Source: Chloroflexota bacterium
GTDB taxonomy: Bacteria > Chloroflexota > Anaerolineae > Anaerolineales > Anaerolineaceae
Assembly (NCBI GenBank): GCA_029265085.1
Contig: JAJUJY010000105.1
Location: forward strand, 1-15,358
Reading direction: 5' to 3'
Length of the DNA: 15,358 bases
Shown here: piece after piece, positions 7,040 through 14,858 of the stretch
How positions within the stretch are numbered: position 1 is the stretch's first letter
Layout of the letters: each line of letters begins with the position of its first letter
Made by a program: the position numbers and the translations under genes
The notes under the pieces: generated by a model
Seen by the model: the letters and a program-made list of their open reading frames with translations, nothing else
What the model was told of the DNA's origin: nothing
The model's database searches: none

Positions 7040-9331
7040 ATGGACATACTTGGTCTTTCCAGGCACGGGTTAACAACTGCTTTTGAGCAGTTGGCTGTGC
7101 TTGGCGTACTTGTCGTTGCCGTGATTAGCCTTGTATATGCCTGGCTGCTTCGCGGGACCGTATTAAAGAAAGACAAGGGCACCTCCCAAATGCAAGAAGT
7201 ATGGGAAGCGATCCGTTTAGGAGCAGATGGTTATCTCTCTAGTCAATTGAAAACTATCCTTCCTGCAATTGGCCTTCTTACCATAGCGTTGTTCTTGAGT
7301 GTGATGGTTGTTGAACCTTCATTTGAAGCCCAGCGTGAATTTGGACGGTATGGGGAAAGTGCGGTTATTTGGATCGTTGCAGTCGGTAGAACGGTTGCGT
7401 TCATTATGGGTGCATCCTTCTCGTTGATTGTGGGGCAATTGGGGATGCGTATGGCAATTCAGGCCAGCGTGCGAGCTGCCTCGGCTGCCCGGCGCAGTTT
7501 TAACGAATCCCTGTCTATTGCGTATTATGCAGGGACAATCACCGGTATGCTTACTGACGGCTTAGGCTTGATGGGTGGTACGGTGATCTTCATAATATTT
7601 GGACGCGCAGCTCCAGATGCTTTGTTAGGATTCGGTTTTGGCGGTACGCTGCTCGCGTTATTTATGCGGGTTGGTGGTGGGATTTATACCAAGGCTGCGG
7701 ATGTTGGTGCAGATTTGGTTGGCAAAGTGGAAAAGGACATCCCTGAAGACGATCCTCGTAATGCTGCGGTAGTTGCTGACCTGGTAGGAGACAATGTCGG
7801 TGACTGCGCAGGAATGGCTGCGGATATATTTGAAAGCTATGAAGTTACGATTGTTTCAGCATTAATCCTGGGGTTGGTTTTGTATGAATCCACAGGCCAA
7901 ATCCAATGGATTGTTTACCCATTAATTATCCGGGCGATTGGTGTGTTGAGCTCCATTTTGGGAACATTTACTGTTCCTATTTGGGAAAATTTCCCGATTA
8001 AATTCTTGCGCGCCCATGATGCAGAAGAAGCGATGTTCCGGTCGTATGAGGTTTCTAGTATTAATACGATCATTTTCGCATTCATTCTGGCGTTTTACTA
8101 TGCCAATGACTGGCGGTTAGGTATGTTGACGACCATCGGTGTTGGTCTGGCTGTTGTGTTTAATCCATTAACTTCATACTTTACCGCGACAAAACGAGCA
8201 CCTGTTCAGGAAATTGTTAAATCTACCAAAACTGGTCCGGCAACCACGATTTTGTCTGGGTTGTCTGTCGGTATGGAATCCAGCGTTTGGGCGTTGTTTG
8301 TCATTGCGATCTCTTTCATGTTTGCTCAACTTCTCTATAGAGGGGATGGCGCAGATTATGTTTTGTATGCAGTGGCAATGATTGGTATTGGTATGTTAAG
8401 CCATACTGGTAATAATGTTGCCATGGACTCATATGGGCCAATTTCTGATAATGCAAATGGTATTGCTGAAATGGCCTGGCATGATATGACGGATGAAGCC
8501 ACATTAAAAGCTCGTCAGATTATGGCTGACCTGGATGCTGTTGGAAATACAACCAAGGCAATTACAAAAGGTGTTGCAATCGCATCGGCTGTCATTGCAG
8601 CGGTTAGCTTGTTCGCCTCATTTATTACCGATGTTAATAAAGTGGCCGAAGGCGCATTGACGGCTATCCGTGTTTCTGAAACCACGGTTTTCATTGGCTT
8701 CTTGTTAGGCGGCGCACTGCCCTGGATTTTCAGTTCATTATCCATTCGTGCGGTGTCACGCGCGGCCAGCCAGATTGTGGAAGAAGTACGAAACCAATTC
8801 CGAATTCCGGGCATTATGGAAGGAACGGTAAAGCCAGACTATGCAAAAGTAGTCTCTATCTCGACTCGTTCTGCGCAAAAAGAACTGATCCCATTGGCTG
8901 TGATCTCAATCGCAATGCCGTTATTGGTCGGCTTGCTTTTGCAGGTTGAGGCGTTGGGTGGTTTTCTGGCTGGGGTAATTTTAAGCGGTCAATTGTTGGC
9001 TGTCTTCATGGCGAACGCAGGTGGAGCATGGGACAATGCTAAGAAAGCAATTGAAGACGAGCCGCGTGATCTTGTGCTAAATTCAGGCAAAGGTTCTGAA
9101 CGGCACAAAGCTGGTGTTGTGGGTGATACAGTGGGTGATCCATTAAAGGATACTGCTGGTCCTGCACTTAACCCGATGATCAAGGTGGTCAACCTGGTTA
9201 GTTTATTGGCCGCGCCGCTTATCGTTAATTTCAAGCTTGACTCAGTTGTCAGTTGGGCAGTTGTGGTAGCGCTACTTGGCGGAGTTGTCTGGGCAATTTG
9301 GCAGAGTAAGCGTCCAGTACCTGAAGTGTAA
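7040..9331 (+). CDS. hppA: Membrane proton-pumping pyrophosphatase, K+-independent type
   Basis: An integral membrane enzyme that couples hydrolysis of pyrophosphate to ion transport across the cytoplasmic membrane. Its 763 residues and many hydrophobic helices fit the family, which usually has 16. Active-site motifs are all present: DVGADLVGKVE (221-231), DLVGDNVGDCAG (247-258), GGAWDNAKK (661-669) and DTVGDPLKDTAGP (696-708). The segment GNTTKAITKG has Lys506 and Thr509 where K+-dependent enzymes have Ala and Gly. This is the known mark of the K+-independent, proton-pumping class. DNANGIAEM at 470-478 has Asn where plant and Rhodospirillum enzymes have Gly. The ATG is fixed by GGAGG four bases upstream. 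It has its own promoter and terminator. Confidence 0.97.
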   Translation: MDILGLSRHGLTTAFEQLAVLGVLVVAVISLVYAWLLRGTVLKKDKGTSQMQEVWEAIRLGADGYLSSQLKTILPAIGLLTIALFLSVMVVEPSFEAQREFGRYGESAVIWIVAVGRTVAFIMGASFSLIVGQLGMRMAIQASVRAASAARRSFNESLSIAYYAGTITGMLTDGLGLMGGTVIFIIFGRAAPDALLGFGFGGTLLALFMRVGGGIYTKAADVGADLVGKVEKDIPEDDPRNAAVVADLVGDNVGDCAGMAADIFESYEVTIVSALILGLVLYESTGQIQWIVYPLIIRAIGVLSSILGTFTVPIWENFPIKFLRAHDAEEAMFRSYEVSSINTIIFAFILAFYYANDWRLGMLTTIGVGLAVVFNPLTSYFTATKRAPVQEIVKSTKTGPATTILSGLSVGMESSVWALFVIAISFMFAQLLYRGDGADYVLYAVAMIGIGMLSHTGNNVAMDSYGPISDNANGIAEMAWHDMTDEATLKARQIMADLDAVGNTTKAITKGVAIASAVIAAVSLFASFITDVNKVAEGALTAIRVSETTVFIGFLLGGALPWIFSSLSIRAVSRAASQIVEEVRNQFRIPGIMEGTVKPDYAKVVSISTRSAQKELIPLAVISIAMPLLVGLLLQVEALGGFLAGVILSGQLLAVFMANAGGAWDNAKKAIEDEPRDLVLNSGKGSERHKAGVVGDTVGDPLKDTAGPALNPMIKVVNLVSLLAAPLIVNFKLDSVVSWAVVVALLGGVVWAIWQSKRPVPEV

Positions 9332-9343
9332 AACAAATTATTG

Positions 9344-9379
9344 AAAAAGAGAGCCAGGAAATCCTGGTTCTCTTTTTTT
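9344..9379 (+). terminator. Terminator of hppA
   Basis: An AAAGAGAGCCAGG stem pairs with CCTGGTTCTCTTT (one G-T pair) around an AAAT loop and ends in seven T. It starts 12 bp past the stop. Confidence 0.9.
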
Positions 9380-9391
9380 ATATTAATTTAA

Positions 9392-9421
9392 TTCCCATAC
9401 AATTTCATTTTTGGATAAAAT
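9392..9421 (+). promoter_or_regulatory. Candidate promoter for the ABM-ADH operon
   Basis: TTCCCA (9392-9397) and TAAAAT (9416-9421) are 18 bp apart, just past the hppA terminator. The -35 is weak (4 of 6). A Shine-Dalgarno AAGGAG at about 9445-9450 precedes the next ATG. Confidence 0.4.
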
Positions 9422-9456
9422 TCTTGTAAGGAATTATTAATGAGAAGGAGTTTACC

Positions 9457-9768
9457 ATGCATATCGTTTTGGTTGAAATCAAGGTGAAGCAAGAGTGTGT
9501 GGATGATTTTATTGCTGCAACAATCGAGAATGCAAAAAATAGCCGTTTAGAATCTGGAGTTATGCGTTTTGATTTCATACAACAAAAAGATGATCCCTAT
9601 AAATTTTCTTTAATAGAAGTTTATGTGGAAGCGGATGATCAATTAAAACACAGGGAAACTGATCACTATAAGAAATGGCGCGATACGGTGGAGCCGATGA
9701 TGGCAGAGGCGCGCAAGGGAACAAAATTCATTAACATTAGTCCTGATGATATCGGGTGGGGAAAATGA
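9457..9768 (+). CDS. ABM-domain protein related to LsrG (autoinducer-2 phosphate processing)
   Basis: This 103-residue protein is a single antibiotic-biosynthesis-monooxygenase (ABM) dimeric ferredoxin-like fold. From memory it follows E. coli LsrG along its length: MH-x-x-LVEI at the start, V-D-x-F-I, a central RFDF (37-40), H65 and HYKKW (70-74). LsrG isomerises phosphorylated autoinducer-2. Other relatives are quinol monooxygenases or enzymes of unknown substrate, so the exact reaction is open. No lsr transport or kinase genes are nearby, so an AI-2 role is doubtful. Its stop overlaps the next gene's start (ATGA at 9765-9768), indicating translational coupling and probably a shared metabolite with the dehydrogenase. 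AAGGAG upstream supports the ATG. Confidence 0.85.
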   Translation: MHIVLVEIKVKQECVDDFIAATIENAKNSRLESGVMRFDFIQQKDDPYKFSLIEVYVEADDQLKHRETDHYKKWRDTVEPMMAEARKGTKFINISPDDIGWGK

Positions 9769-10919
9769 GTGTGTTTGAATTTCAAACGGCCGGGAAAATC
9801 ATTTTTGGAAATGGAAAAATCAAGGAACTTTCTAGCAATTTAGAAGGTGGTTATTCGGTTTTACTGGTTCGTGGTAAACAGAGTTCATCTGTAGAGGTTT
9901 TGAAATCTTCGCTAAATAATGGAAAACGCCAATTTCATGAATATATTATTGATGGCGAACCAGATATCAATACAGTACGCAACGGGGTGGCTATAGCTAA
10001 AGAGTTCCGTTGTGATATGGTGATTGGGATCGGCGGCGGCAGTGTAATCGATACGGCAAAAGCGATTGCCGGGTTGGCCAATAATCCGGGTGATATTTTT
10101 GATTACCTGGAGGTTGTGGGAAAAGGTTATCCTTTAACTAATCCTGCACTGTTCCTTGTTGCAATTCCGACCACCGCTGGTACAGGCAGTGAAGTTACCA
10201 AGAATGCAGTGATGACTGTTCCGGACGGGAAAATCAAGGTGAGCCTTCGAAGTCCACGATTATTCCCGCGTATTGCTCTAGTTGATCCGCAACTTACTTA
10301 TGGAATGCCAAAACATATATCTGCAAGTACAGGAATGGATGCCTTAACTCAGGTAATTGAACCATTTGTTTCAAATAAAGCAATTCCAATAACGGATATG
10401 TTTTGTCGTGAAGGAATACGGCGAGCTGCTCGGTCAATTCGTAGAGTTGTATTGGAAGGAGATGTTCCAGAAGCCCGTGAGGATATGGCCTTTGCGAGTT
10501 TAATGGGCGGATTATCGCTTGCAAACGCCGGCTTAGGAGCCGTTCATGGTTTTGCCGCGCCTATTGGCGGAGAATTTCATGCGCCTCACGGGGCAATTTG
10601 TGCCAGGTTGTTGCCAGAAGCGACGGCTATCAATGTAAATGCTTTGAGAGAATGGTCTGCTGAAAATCCAGCATTGGAACGTTATGCAGAAATAGCCAAA
10701 TTACTAACGGGCAATGAAAACGCTACTATCGATGATGGCGTTGAATGGTTAAGAGAAACCTGTACTTTATTGGATATTCCGGGGTTATCAACTTATGGTA
10801 TCAGAGAAAGTGATATTCCCGGTTTGGTGGCAAAGTCCAAAAATGCAAGCAGTATGAAAGGTAATCCAATCCCCTTAACTGATGATGAATTAGCCACTAT
10901 ATTAAGATTAGCTTTGTAA
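9765..10919 (+). CDS. Iron-type alcohol dehydrogenase family protein with an altered metal site
   Basis: An NAD(P)-dependent group III (Fe-ADH) oxidoreductase of 384 residues. The nucleotide-binding GIGGGSVIDTAKA (88-100) and TTAGTGSE (136-143) are intact. The metal site is partly unusual. Asp192 is present in GMDALTQ, but the following ligand, His in FucO-type enzymes, is Gln196. In VHGFAAPIGG, H261 is kept but the second His of VHGMAH is Ala265. H275 in APHG is kept. From memory this pattern marks a distinct subfamily rather than a dead enzyme; the metal and substrate are unknown. An in-frame GTG at 9756 exists, but the ATG at 9765, overlapping the upstream TGA, is the better start. Co-expression with the ABM protein suggests reduction or oxidation of the same carbonyl compound. 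Confidence 0.88.
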   Translation: MSVFEFQTAGKIIFGNGKIKELSSNLEGGYSVLLVRGKQSSSVEVLKSSLNNGKRQFHEYIIDGEPDINTVRNGVAIAKEFRCDMVIGIGGGSVIDTAKAIAGLANNPGDIFDYLEVVGKGYPLTNPALFLVAIPTTAGTGSEVTKNAVMTVPDGKIKVSLRSPRLFPRIALVDPQLTYGMPKHISASTGMDALTQVIEPFVSNKAIPITDMFCREGIRRAARSIRRVVLEGDVPEAREDMAFASLMGGLSLANAGLGAVHGFAAPIGGEFHAPHGAICARLLPEATAINVNALREWSAENPALERYAEIAKLLTGNENATIDDGVEWLRETCTLLDIPGLSTYGIRESDIPGLVAKSKNASSMKGNPIPLTDDELATILRLAL

Positions 10920-10921
10920 AG

Positions 10922-10955
10922 AAAAAACCGCTCCAAAAGTATGGGGCGGTTTTTT
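10922..10955 (+). terminator. Shared bidirectional terminator between the ADH and degV genes
   Basis: Six A, ACCGCTCC-type stem, an 8-base loop, the complementary GGGGCGGT (one G-T pair) and six T. The stop codons of the two convergent genes are 45 bp apart and this symmetrical hairpin fills the gap. Confidence 0.88.
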
Positions 10956-10964
10956 GTTGTGGTT

Positions 10965-11807
10965 TTAACTTTCAGTGAAAAAACTGGCTGCCATTACACC
11001 AGGTCCTGCATGAACCAAAATAGCAGGTGGTAAATCATATATGCCGATTTCTGATATGCCTAAATTGGCTTTTAATTCCTCAGCCAATAATTTCGCCTCT
11101 TCTTCAGCGTCGCTATGCATTAAAGTCAGATGACCGTTTTTGCCTCGGGGATAATCGGCATAAATTAATTCTTTAAGGCGAGCAATAGCACGTTTTTTTG
11201 TGCGTTGTGATTCTACAGGTTCTGTACGGCCGTTGATAAAGGTTAAAATTGGTTTTACCTGTAACAGGCTACCTACCAACATTTTTGCGCCACCAATGCG
11301 TCCACCTTTGTAAAGATATTCCATTGTATCAACCACAAAATAGACCTTTTCATGCGCAGCCATATTTTTTGCTTTTGCAACAATGGTGTCAGCGTCTAGA
11401 CCATCTAAAGCCCATTGGCGGGCTTGTTTTACAACACTTCCTAAACCCGATCCAATTAACCGTGTATCCACAATCCGAATATCTTTGTTCGGAAATTCTG
11501 TTGCCGCAACTTCAGCACTTCGGAACGTACCACTTACATCTGCTGAGGGGGTTAAAACAATGATTGTATTTCCTTCTTCGCCAAAGGTCTCATAAATTGG
11601 GTGGTATAAGGCAGGTGGTGGGGCGGCAGTTTTTGGTAATGCGGGAGATTCTTTAAGCCGCTTAAGAAATGTTTTTGTATCCATTTCGTTATCATCACGA
11701 TAGGTTTGTTCGCCAAATACAATGATTTGGGGAATATATGGAATCCCTAAATCAGCGGCTTCTTTTGTTGGAATGCTGGATGTTGTGTCTGCTACTATAG
11801 TAATCAT
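10965..11807 (-). CDS. DegV family fatty-acid-binding protein
   Basis: DegV/FakB-type proteins hold one long-chain fatty acid, which in Firmicutes is presented to the FakA kinase for phosphorylation. The 280 residues match the family length. Visible marks are VADTTSSIP (5-13), the lipid-head-group loop at KTAAPPP (59-65, in place of the usual T-S-x-P-S), SGTFRSA (92-98), VDT (113-115), the segment EYLYKGGRIGG (163-173) with VKPIL (184-188), and HAGPGVMA (266-273). No fakA-like kinase gene lies in the window, so the partner must be elsewhere. An AAGGA eight bases before the ATG supports the start. The gene is divergent from zwf. Confidence 0.93.
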   Translation of the reverse strand: MITIVADTTSSIPTKEAADLGIPYIPQIIVFGEQTYRDDNEMDTKTFLKRLKESPALPKTAAPPPALYHPIYETFGEEGNTIIVLTPSADVSGTFRSAEVAATEFPNKDIRIVDTRLIGSGLGSVVKQARQWALDGLDADTIVAKAKNMAAHEKVYFVVDTMEYLYKGGRIGGAKMLVGSLLQVKPILTFINGRTEPVESQRTKKRAIARLKELIYADYPRGKNGHLTLMHSDAEEEAKLLAEELKANLGISEIGIYDLPPAILVHAGPGVMAASFFTES

Positions 11808-11865
11808 GTTGTCATTCCTTATGGTAAATGAAAAGATAAATCAAGAAAATTCCTTCAATAAAATT

Positions 11866-11874
11866 ATTATACCA
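11866..11874 (-). promoter_or_regulatory. Extended -10 promoter of the degV gene
   Basis: On the minus strand TGG-TATAAT forms an extended -10 element with a perfect hexamer. No clear -35 lies 16-18 bp upstream, as is common for extended -10 promoters. The leader would be about 50 bases. Confidence 0.6.
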
Positions 11875-12003
11875 ATAGAATAGCCTTGTCTGATTATGTA
11901 ACAAGCTAATCTACCCAAATGGAGCCCTTGGTGTTGGAATGTATTCCCGCTTGATTTCTTTTCACAAAATAAATTGGTTTGGAGACTCGATTATGCAAGA
12001 TCC

Positions 12004-12031
12004 TTTATATCAAGTTGAGAGTTGATATAAT
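12004..12031 (+). promoter_or_regulatory. Extended -10 promoter of zwf
   Basis: TGA-TATAAT (12023-12031) is an extended -10 element with a perfect hexamer. TTTATA (12004-12009, 4 of 6) lies 16 bp upstream. The leader of about 50 bases ends in AGGAG before the ATG at 12090. Confidence 0.6.
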
Positions 12032-12089
12032 CGAAATTATCGTTTTGTGTTTTGTTACCTGCTGATGTGAATATAATTCAGGAGAAGCT

Positions 12090-13588
12090 ATGGAAACTAT
12101 TCCTGACTTGAAAGTGAATTATCCCTTTGGACTGGTTATTTTTGGAGTAACTGGTGATTTAGCCCGGAGAAAGCTGCTTCCCGCTTTGTACGAATTGCAT
12201 CGTGTAAACCGGCTGCCGGGTAAATTGGTCTTAATTGGGTTTGCTCGTCGAGATTGGGCTATGGAAATTTTCAAAAAAATATGGCTGAGGCAATCCAGGA
12301 TTTTGCCCGGACAAAACCGGTAGACCCGGATATTGTCCAATCATTGCTTGAAAATACAGTTTATTTACAATCCACATTTAATGATACTGCAGGGTATCAG
12401 CAGCTGTTAAATATTTTGGATCAACAGGAGATTACTCATGTGCTTTATTACCTGGCTACTCCGCCGGAGGAATATGAACCGATCATATCCTTAATTGGTC
12501 AAAATGGATTAAATAACCGAGCTGGAGGATGGTCAAGAATCATTGTTGAAAAACCTTATGGTCGCGATTTGGAATCGGCTGAAACGCTTGAAAATCAAGT
12601 TCACAAGGTTTTTTCCGAAAAACAGGTGTACCGGATTGATCATTACCTTGGAAAAGAGACTGTTCAAAACATATTGGTATTTCGGTTCGCGAATGCAATA
12701 TTTGAGCCTCTATGGAACCGTCGTTATGTAGATCATGTGCAAATAACAGTTGCTGAAACGGTAGGGGTTGGAAGCCGAGCTGGTTATTATGAACGGGCGG
12801 GCGTAATCAGGGATATGTTCCAAAACCATCTCCTTCAATTATTAACATTAACTGCCATGGAAGCTCCGGTTGGTTTTTATGCAGATGCAGTCCGTGATGA
12901 GAAAGTAAAAGTATTAAGGGCTTTAAGGCCATATCAAGAGGGTGAAGTTATTAGAAATACTTTCAGGGCACAATATGTATCAGGAACAGTGGAAGGTAAA
13001 AGAGTTCCTGGATATAAAGATGAAAATGGTGTACCGGACGATTCAAAGACTGAGACATTTTTAGCTGCCAGAGTTTATCTAGATAATTGGCGTTGGGCTG
13101 GTGTGCCTTTTTATTTGCGCTCAGGAAAACGCATGCCCAAAAGAATGACCGAAATCGTGATTCAATTCAGGCAGGCTCCCTTATCTTTATTTAATTGGCA
13201 AAATTTTGCTGGTGATGCACCTAATAAATTAATATTAAATCTGCAGCCAAATGAAGGAATTATCCTGGAATTTGGCGCGAAATCTCCTGGCCCAATTAAT
13301 CAAATTGCGCCTGTACAAATGAATTTTGGTTATCAAGCAGCTTTTGGTACAGAACCGCCTGAGGCTTATGAACGGCTTTTGCTGGATTGTTTATTAGGAG
13401 ATGCTACTTTATTTACTCGTTCTGACGAAGTACAGGCTCAATGGGCATACACAACAAAAATTATTCATGCCTGGCAAAATCATTCAAGTAAGAATTTGCC
13501 AGTATATGAATCGGGAACTTGGGGACCACCTGGGGCGGATGAATTTATCCAGCAAGACAATCGCGTGTGGAGAAATCCTACTGTTTGA
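12090..13588 (+). CDS. zwf: Glucose-6-phosphate 1-dehydrogenase, split by a frameshift
   Basis: Oxidises glucose-6-phosphate to the lactone, making NADPH for the pentose phosphate pathway. The gene reads in one frame from 12090 to a stop at 12323, and in the -1 frame to 13588. The join is at seven A (12273-12279), and one extra A there would give a continuous protein of about 499 residues, the normal length. In joined numbering, the nucleotide-binding [16 protein letters not shown] is at 19-34, EKPYGRD at 154-160, RIDHYLGKE at 182-190 with the substrate-binding His185, and MFQNHLLQ with the catalytic His247. The downstream part has no other lesion, so the break is either a sequencing error in the homopolymer, a very recent mutation, or a slippage site. 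AGGAG precedes the ATG. Confidence 0.93.
12273..12279 (+). other. Frameshift site in zwf (run of seven A)
   Basis: The zero frame reads TTC AAA AAA ATA TGG and then diverges from the family. The -1 frame reads AAT ATG GCT GAG and continues the G6PD sequence. The run is preceded by C, so it is not a classical X-XXY-YYZ heptamer in the zero frame (it would be C-AAA-AAA). No strong hairpin is apparent just downstream. Confidence 0.85.
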
Positions 13589-14176
13589 TTATTTTGTCTT
13601 TACCCCACAGTTTGGACATATTTTGTCGAATGCAGAAACAACAAATCCGCAATTTAAACAGGTGCTGGGTTGAACATTCCCTAGAGGTGCTCCACAAGCA
13701 AGACAATTCGGTTCTCCAACCGGATTGGGTGTATTGCAGTAATCACAGACAATCCTCCGCAGCCGCTCTGACAAAAGGTGAGAGGCATTAAGCGATTGCG
13801 TTGTGGTTTCGATGATTTTCCAAACCTCATCGGTTAATTTTAAATTTTCGATGTCTTGTGCTAAATCATCAATTCTTGAGAGAAGAGAAAGTGGGTTTCG
13901 CATTGCAGCAAGTGCCGTATATCCTAAACTGGCAGCCACACCAAACCAATTTTGTTTGCCTACCTGTATAGCGACCCCATCTTCAATTTCTTGGATTAAA
14001 ATGCTTAGAGCGGTTTGTCCGCCGGATGATGGCCGCTCCGATGACGCAATCTGCACTGCGATTTTTGGACCATTTCCAATTTGTTGAACTCGCAAATTCC
14101 CGCGGTGAAAATGAGTCATTAAACTGCGAGCAACATCTGCAGGACTTATTTTTCCATGATAAATTCTTTGATCCAT
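13589..14176 (-). CDS. Double zinc-ribbon protein of unknown function
   Basis: A 195-residue protein with an N-terminal domain of unknown function (about 1-125), a short helical linker, and two zinc ribbons: C144/C147 with C158/C161 and C173/C176 with C187/C190, all eight cysteines present. The N-terminal part begins MDQRIYHGKISPADVA and contains HRGNLRVQQIG; I associate this with a family common in Anaerolineae, from memory only. A mildly hydrophobic stretch (79-92) is too short and Gly/Ala-rich to be a confident membrane helix. The stop codon abuts the zwf stop with no gap and no terminator. TATAAT lies exactly six bases before the ATG and there is no Shine-Dalgarno, so the mRNA is probably leaderless. 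Role unknown; zinc ribbons often mediate protein or nucleic-acid contacts. Confidence 0.8.
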   Translation of the reverse strand: MDQRIYHGKISPADVARSLMTHFHRGNLRVQQIGNGPKIAVQIASSERPSSGGQTALSILIQEIEDGVAIQVGKQNWFGVAASLGYTALAAMRNPLSLLSRIDDLAQDIENLKLTDEVWKIIETTTQSLNASHLLSERLRRIVCDYCNTPNPVGEPNCLACGAPLGNVQPSTCLNCGFVVSAFDKICPNCGVKTK

Positions 14177-14180
14177 ACAT

Positions 14181-14192
14181 CGATTATAATCG
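14181..14192. promoter_or_regulatory. Palindromic divergent -10 element shared by two genes
   Basis: CGATTATAATCG is a perfect 12-bp palindrome. It supplies TATAAT on the minus strand (14188-14183, six bases from the zinc-ribbon ATG) and on the plus strand (14185-14190, for the SH3b gene at 14231). The two -10 boxes overlap by four bases, so polymerase cannot occupy both at once. Good -35 boxes were not found on either strand. Confidence 0.5.
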
Positions 14193-14230
14193 GAATAAGG
14201 GTTAAAGATACCACCTTATAAGGAGTACTT

Positions 14231-14857
14231 ATGAATTCGCGCACAGTTAAGATTGTGCTTATCACAATATTGATTGGCTTATTGTTTGGCCTTAATCTCT
14301 TGATTCAAAATTTTGGGACCGTTTATGCTCAAGCTCCAACCAGTGCGATTGCGACGGTAACAAGCACTGCCAGCGGTCCAATTGTGACTGTAAAACCAGG
14401 GCAAAATGAGGAGTTTATCAATGTCCGATCTGGGCCGAATGCCTTGTATCCAAAAATTGGGGTGCTGTTAATTGGTCAACAAGCGCCGGCGAAAGGAAAA
14501 TCCCCATTGGGTGAATGGATTATGATTGAATACCCTGGGGTACAGGGGGGCGTGGGGTGGGTTTATGCCCCGCTGGTTAATTTAACCCCCGGAGAACTGC
14601 CAGTGGTTGAGCCGCCACCGACAGTTACGCCGCTTTATACCGAAACAATCGATCCAACATTGGCTGCCCAGTTTATTGTGGCTGCCGAACCGACGAGATT
14701 GCCGACTTTTACACAACCGGCTCCTTTAGTGATCCCCACTTATGCTGAGCAATCGGTTGGACAAATTGGCGGGAATATTCCGATTGGTTTTGTGATTTTA
14801 ATCCTCTTATCCATTGGGGTATTGGTCGGGATCTTCACAATTTTCCAACAACGTTAA
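14231..14857 (+). CDS. Membrane-anchored extracytoplasmic SH3b-domain protein
   Basis: A 208-residue surface protein. Residues 7-25 are a hydrophobic signal segment, with VYAQAP at 31-36 as a likely signal-peptidase site. A bacterial SH3 domain follows at about 52-118 (INVRSGPN 63-70, then GEWIMIEYPG and GWVYAPLVNL). Next comes a Pro/Thr-rich linker (119-180), and a C-terminal membrane helix at about 184-204 ends in a short QQR tail. SH3b domains often bind cell-wall peptides or other envelope ligands. Chloroflexota envelopes vary, so the ligand here is open. AAGGAG five bases before the ATG fixes the start. It is divergent from the zinc-ribbon gene through a shared -10 palindrome and converges on the esterase gene with one base between stops. 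Confidence 0.85.
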   Translation: MNSRTVKIVLITILIGLLFGLNLLIQNFGTVYAQAPTSAIATVTSTASGPIVTVKPGQNEEFINVRSGPNALYPKIGVLLIGQQAPAKGKSPLGEWIMIEYPGVQGGVGWVYAPLVNLTPGELPVVEPPPTVTPLYTETIDPTLAAQFIVAAEPTRLPTFTQPAPLVIPTYAEQSVGQIGGNIPIGFVILILLSIGVLVGIFTIFQQR

Positions 14858-14858
14858 T

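Noticed and set aside
8989..9336. Minus-strand frame of 115 codons inside hppA
   Set aside because: It is entirely antisense to a clearly coding membrane protein and has no ribosome site or recognisable domain.
12273..12330. Classical programmed -1 frameshift in zwf
   Set aside because: The zero-frame heptamer is C-AAA-AAA, and no strong downstream hairpin or upstream Shine-Dalgarno stimulator is evident; error or polymerase slippage is more likely.
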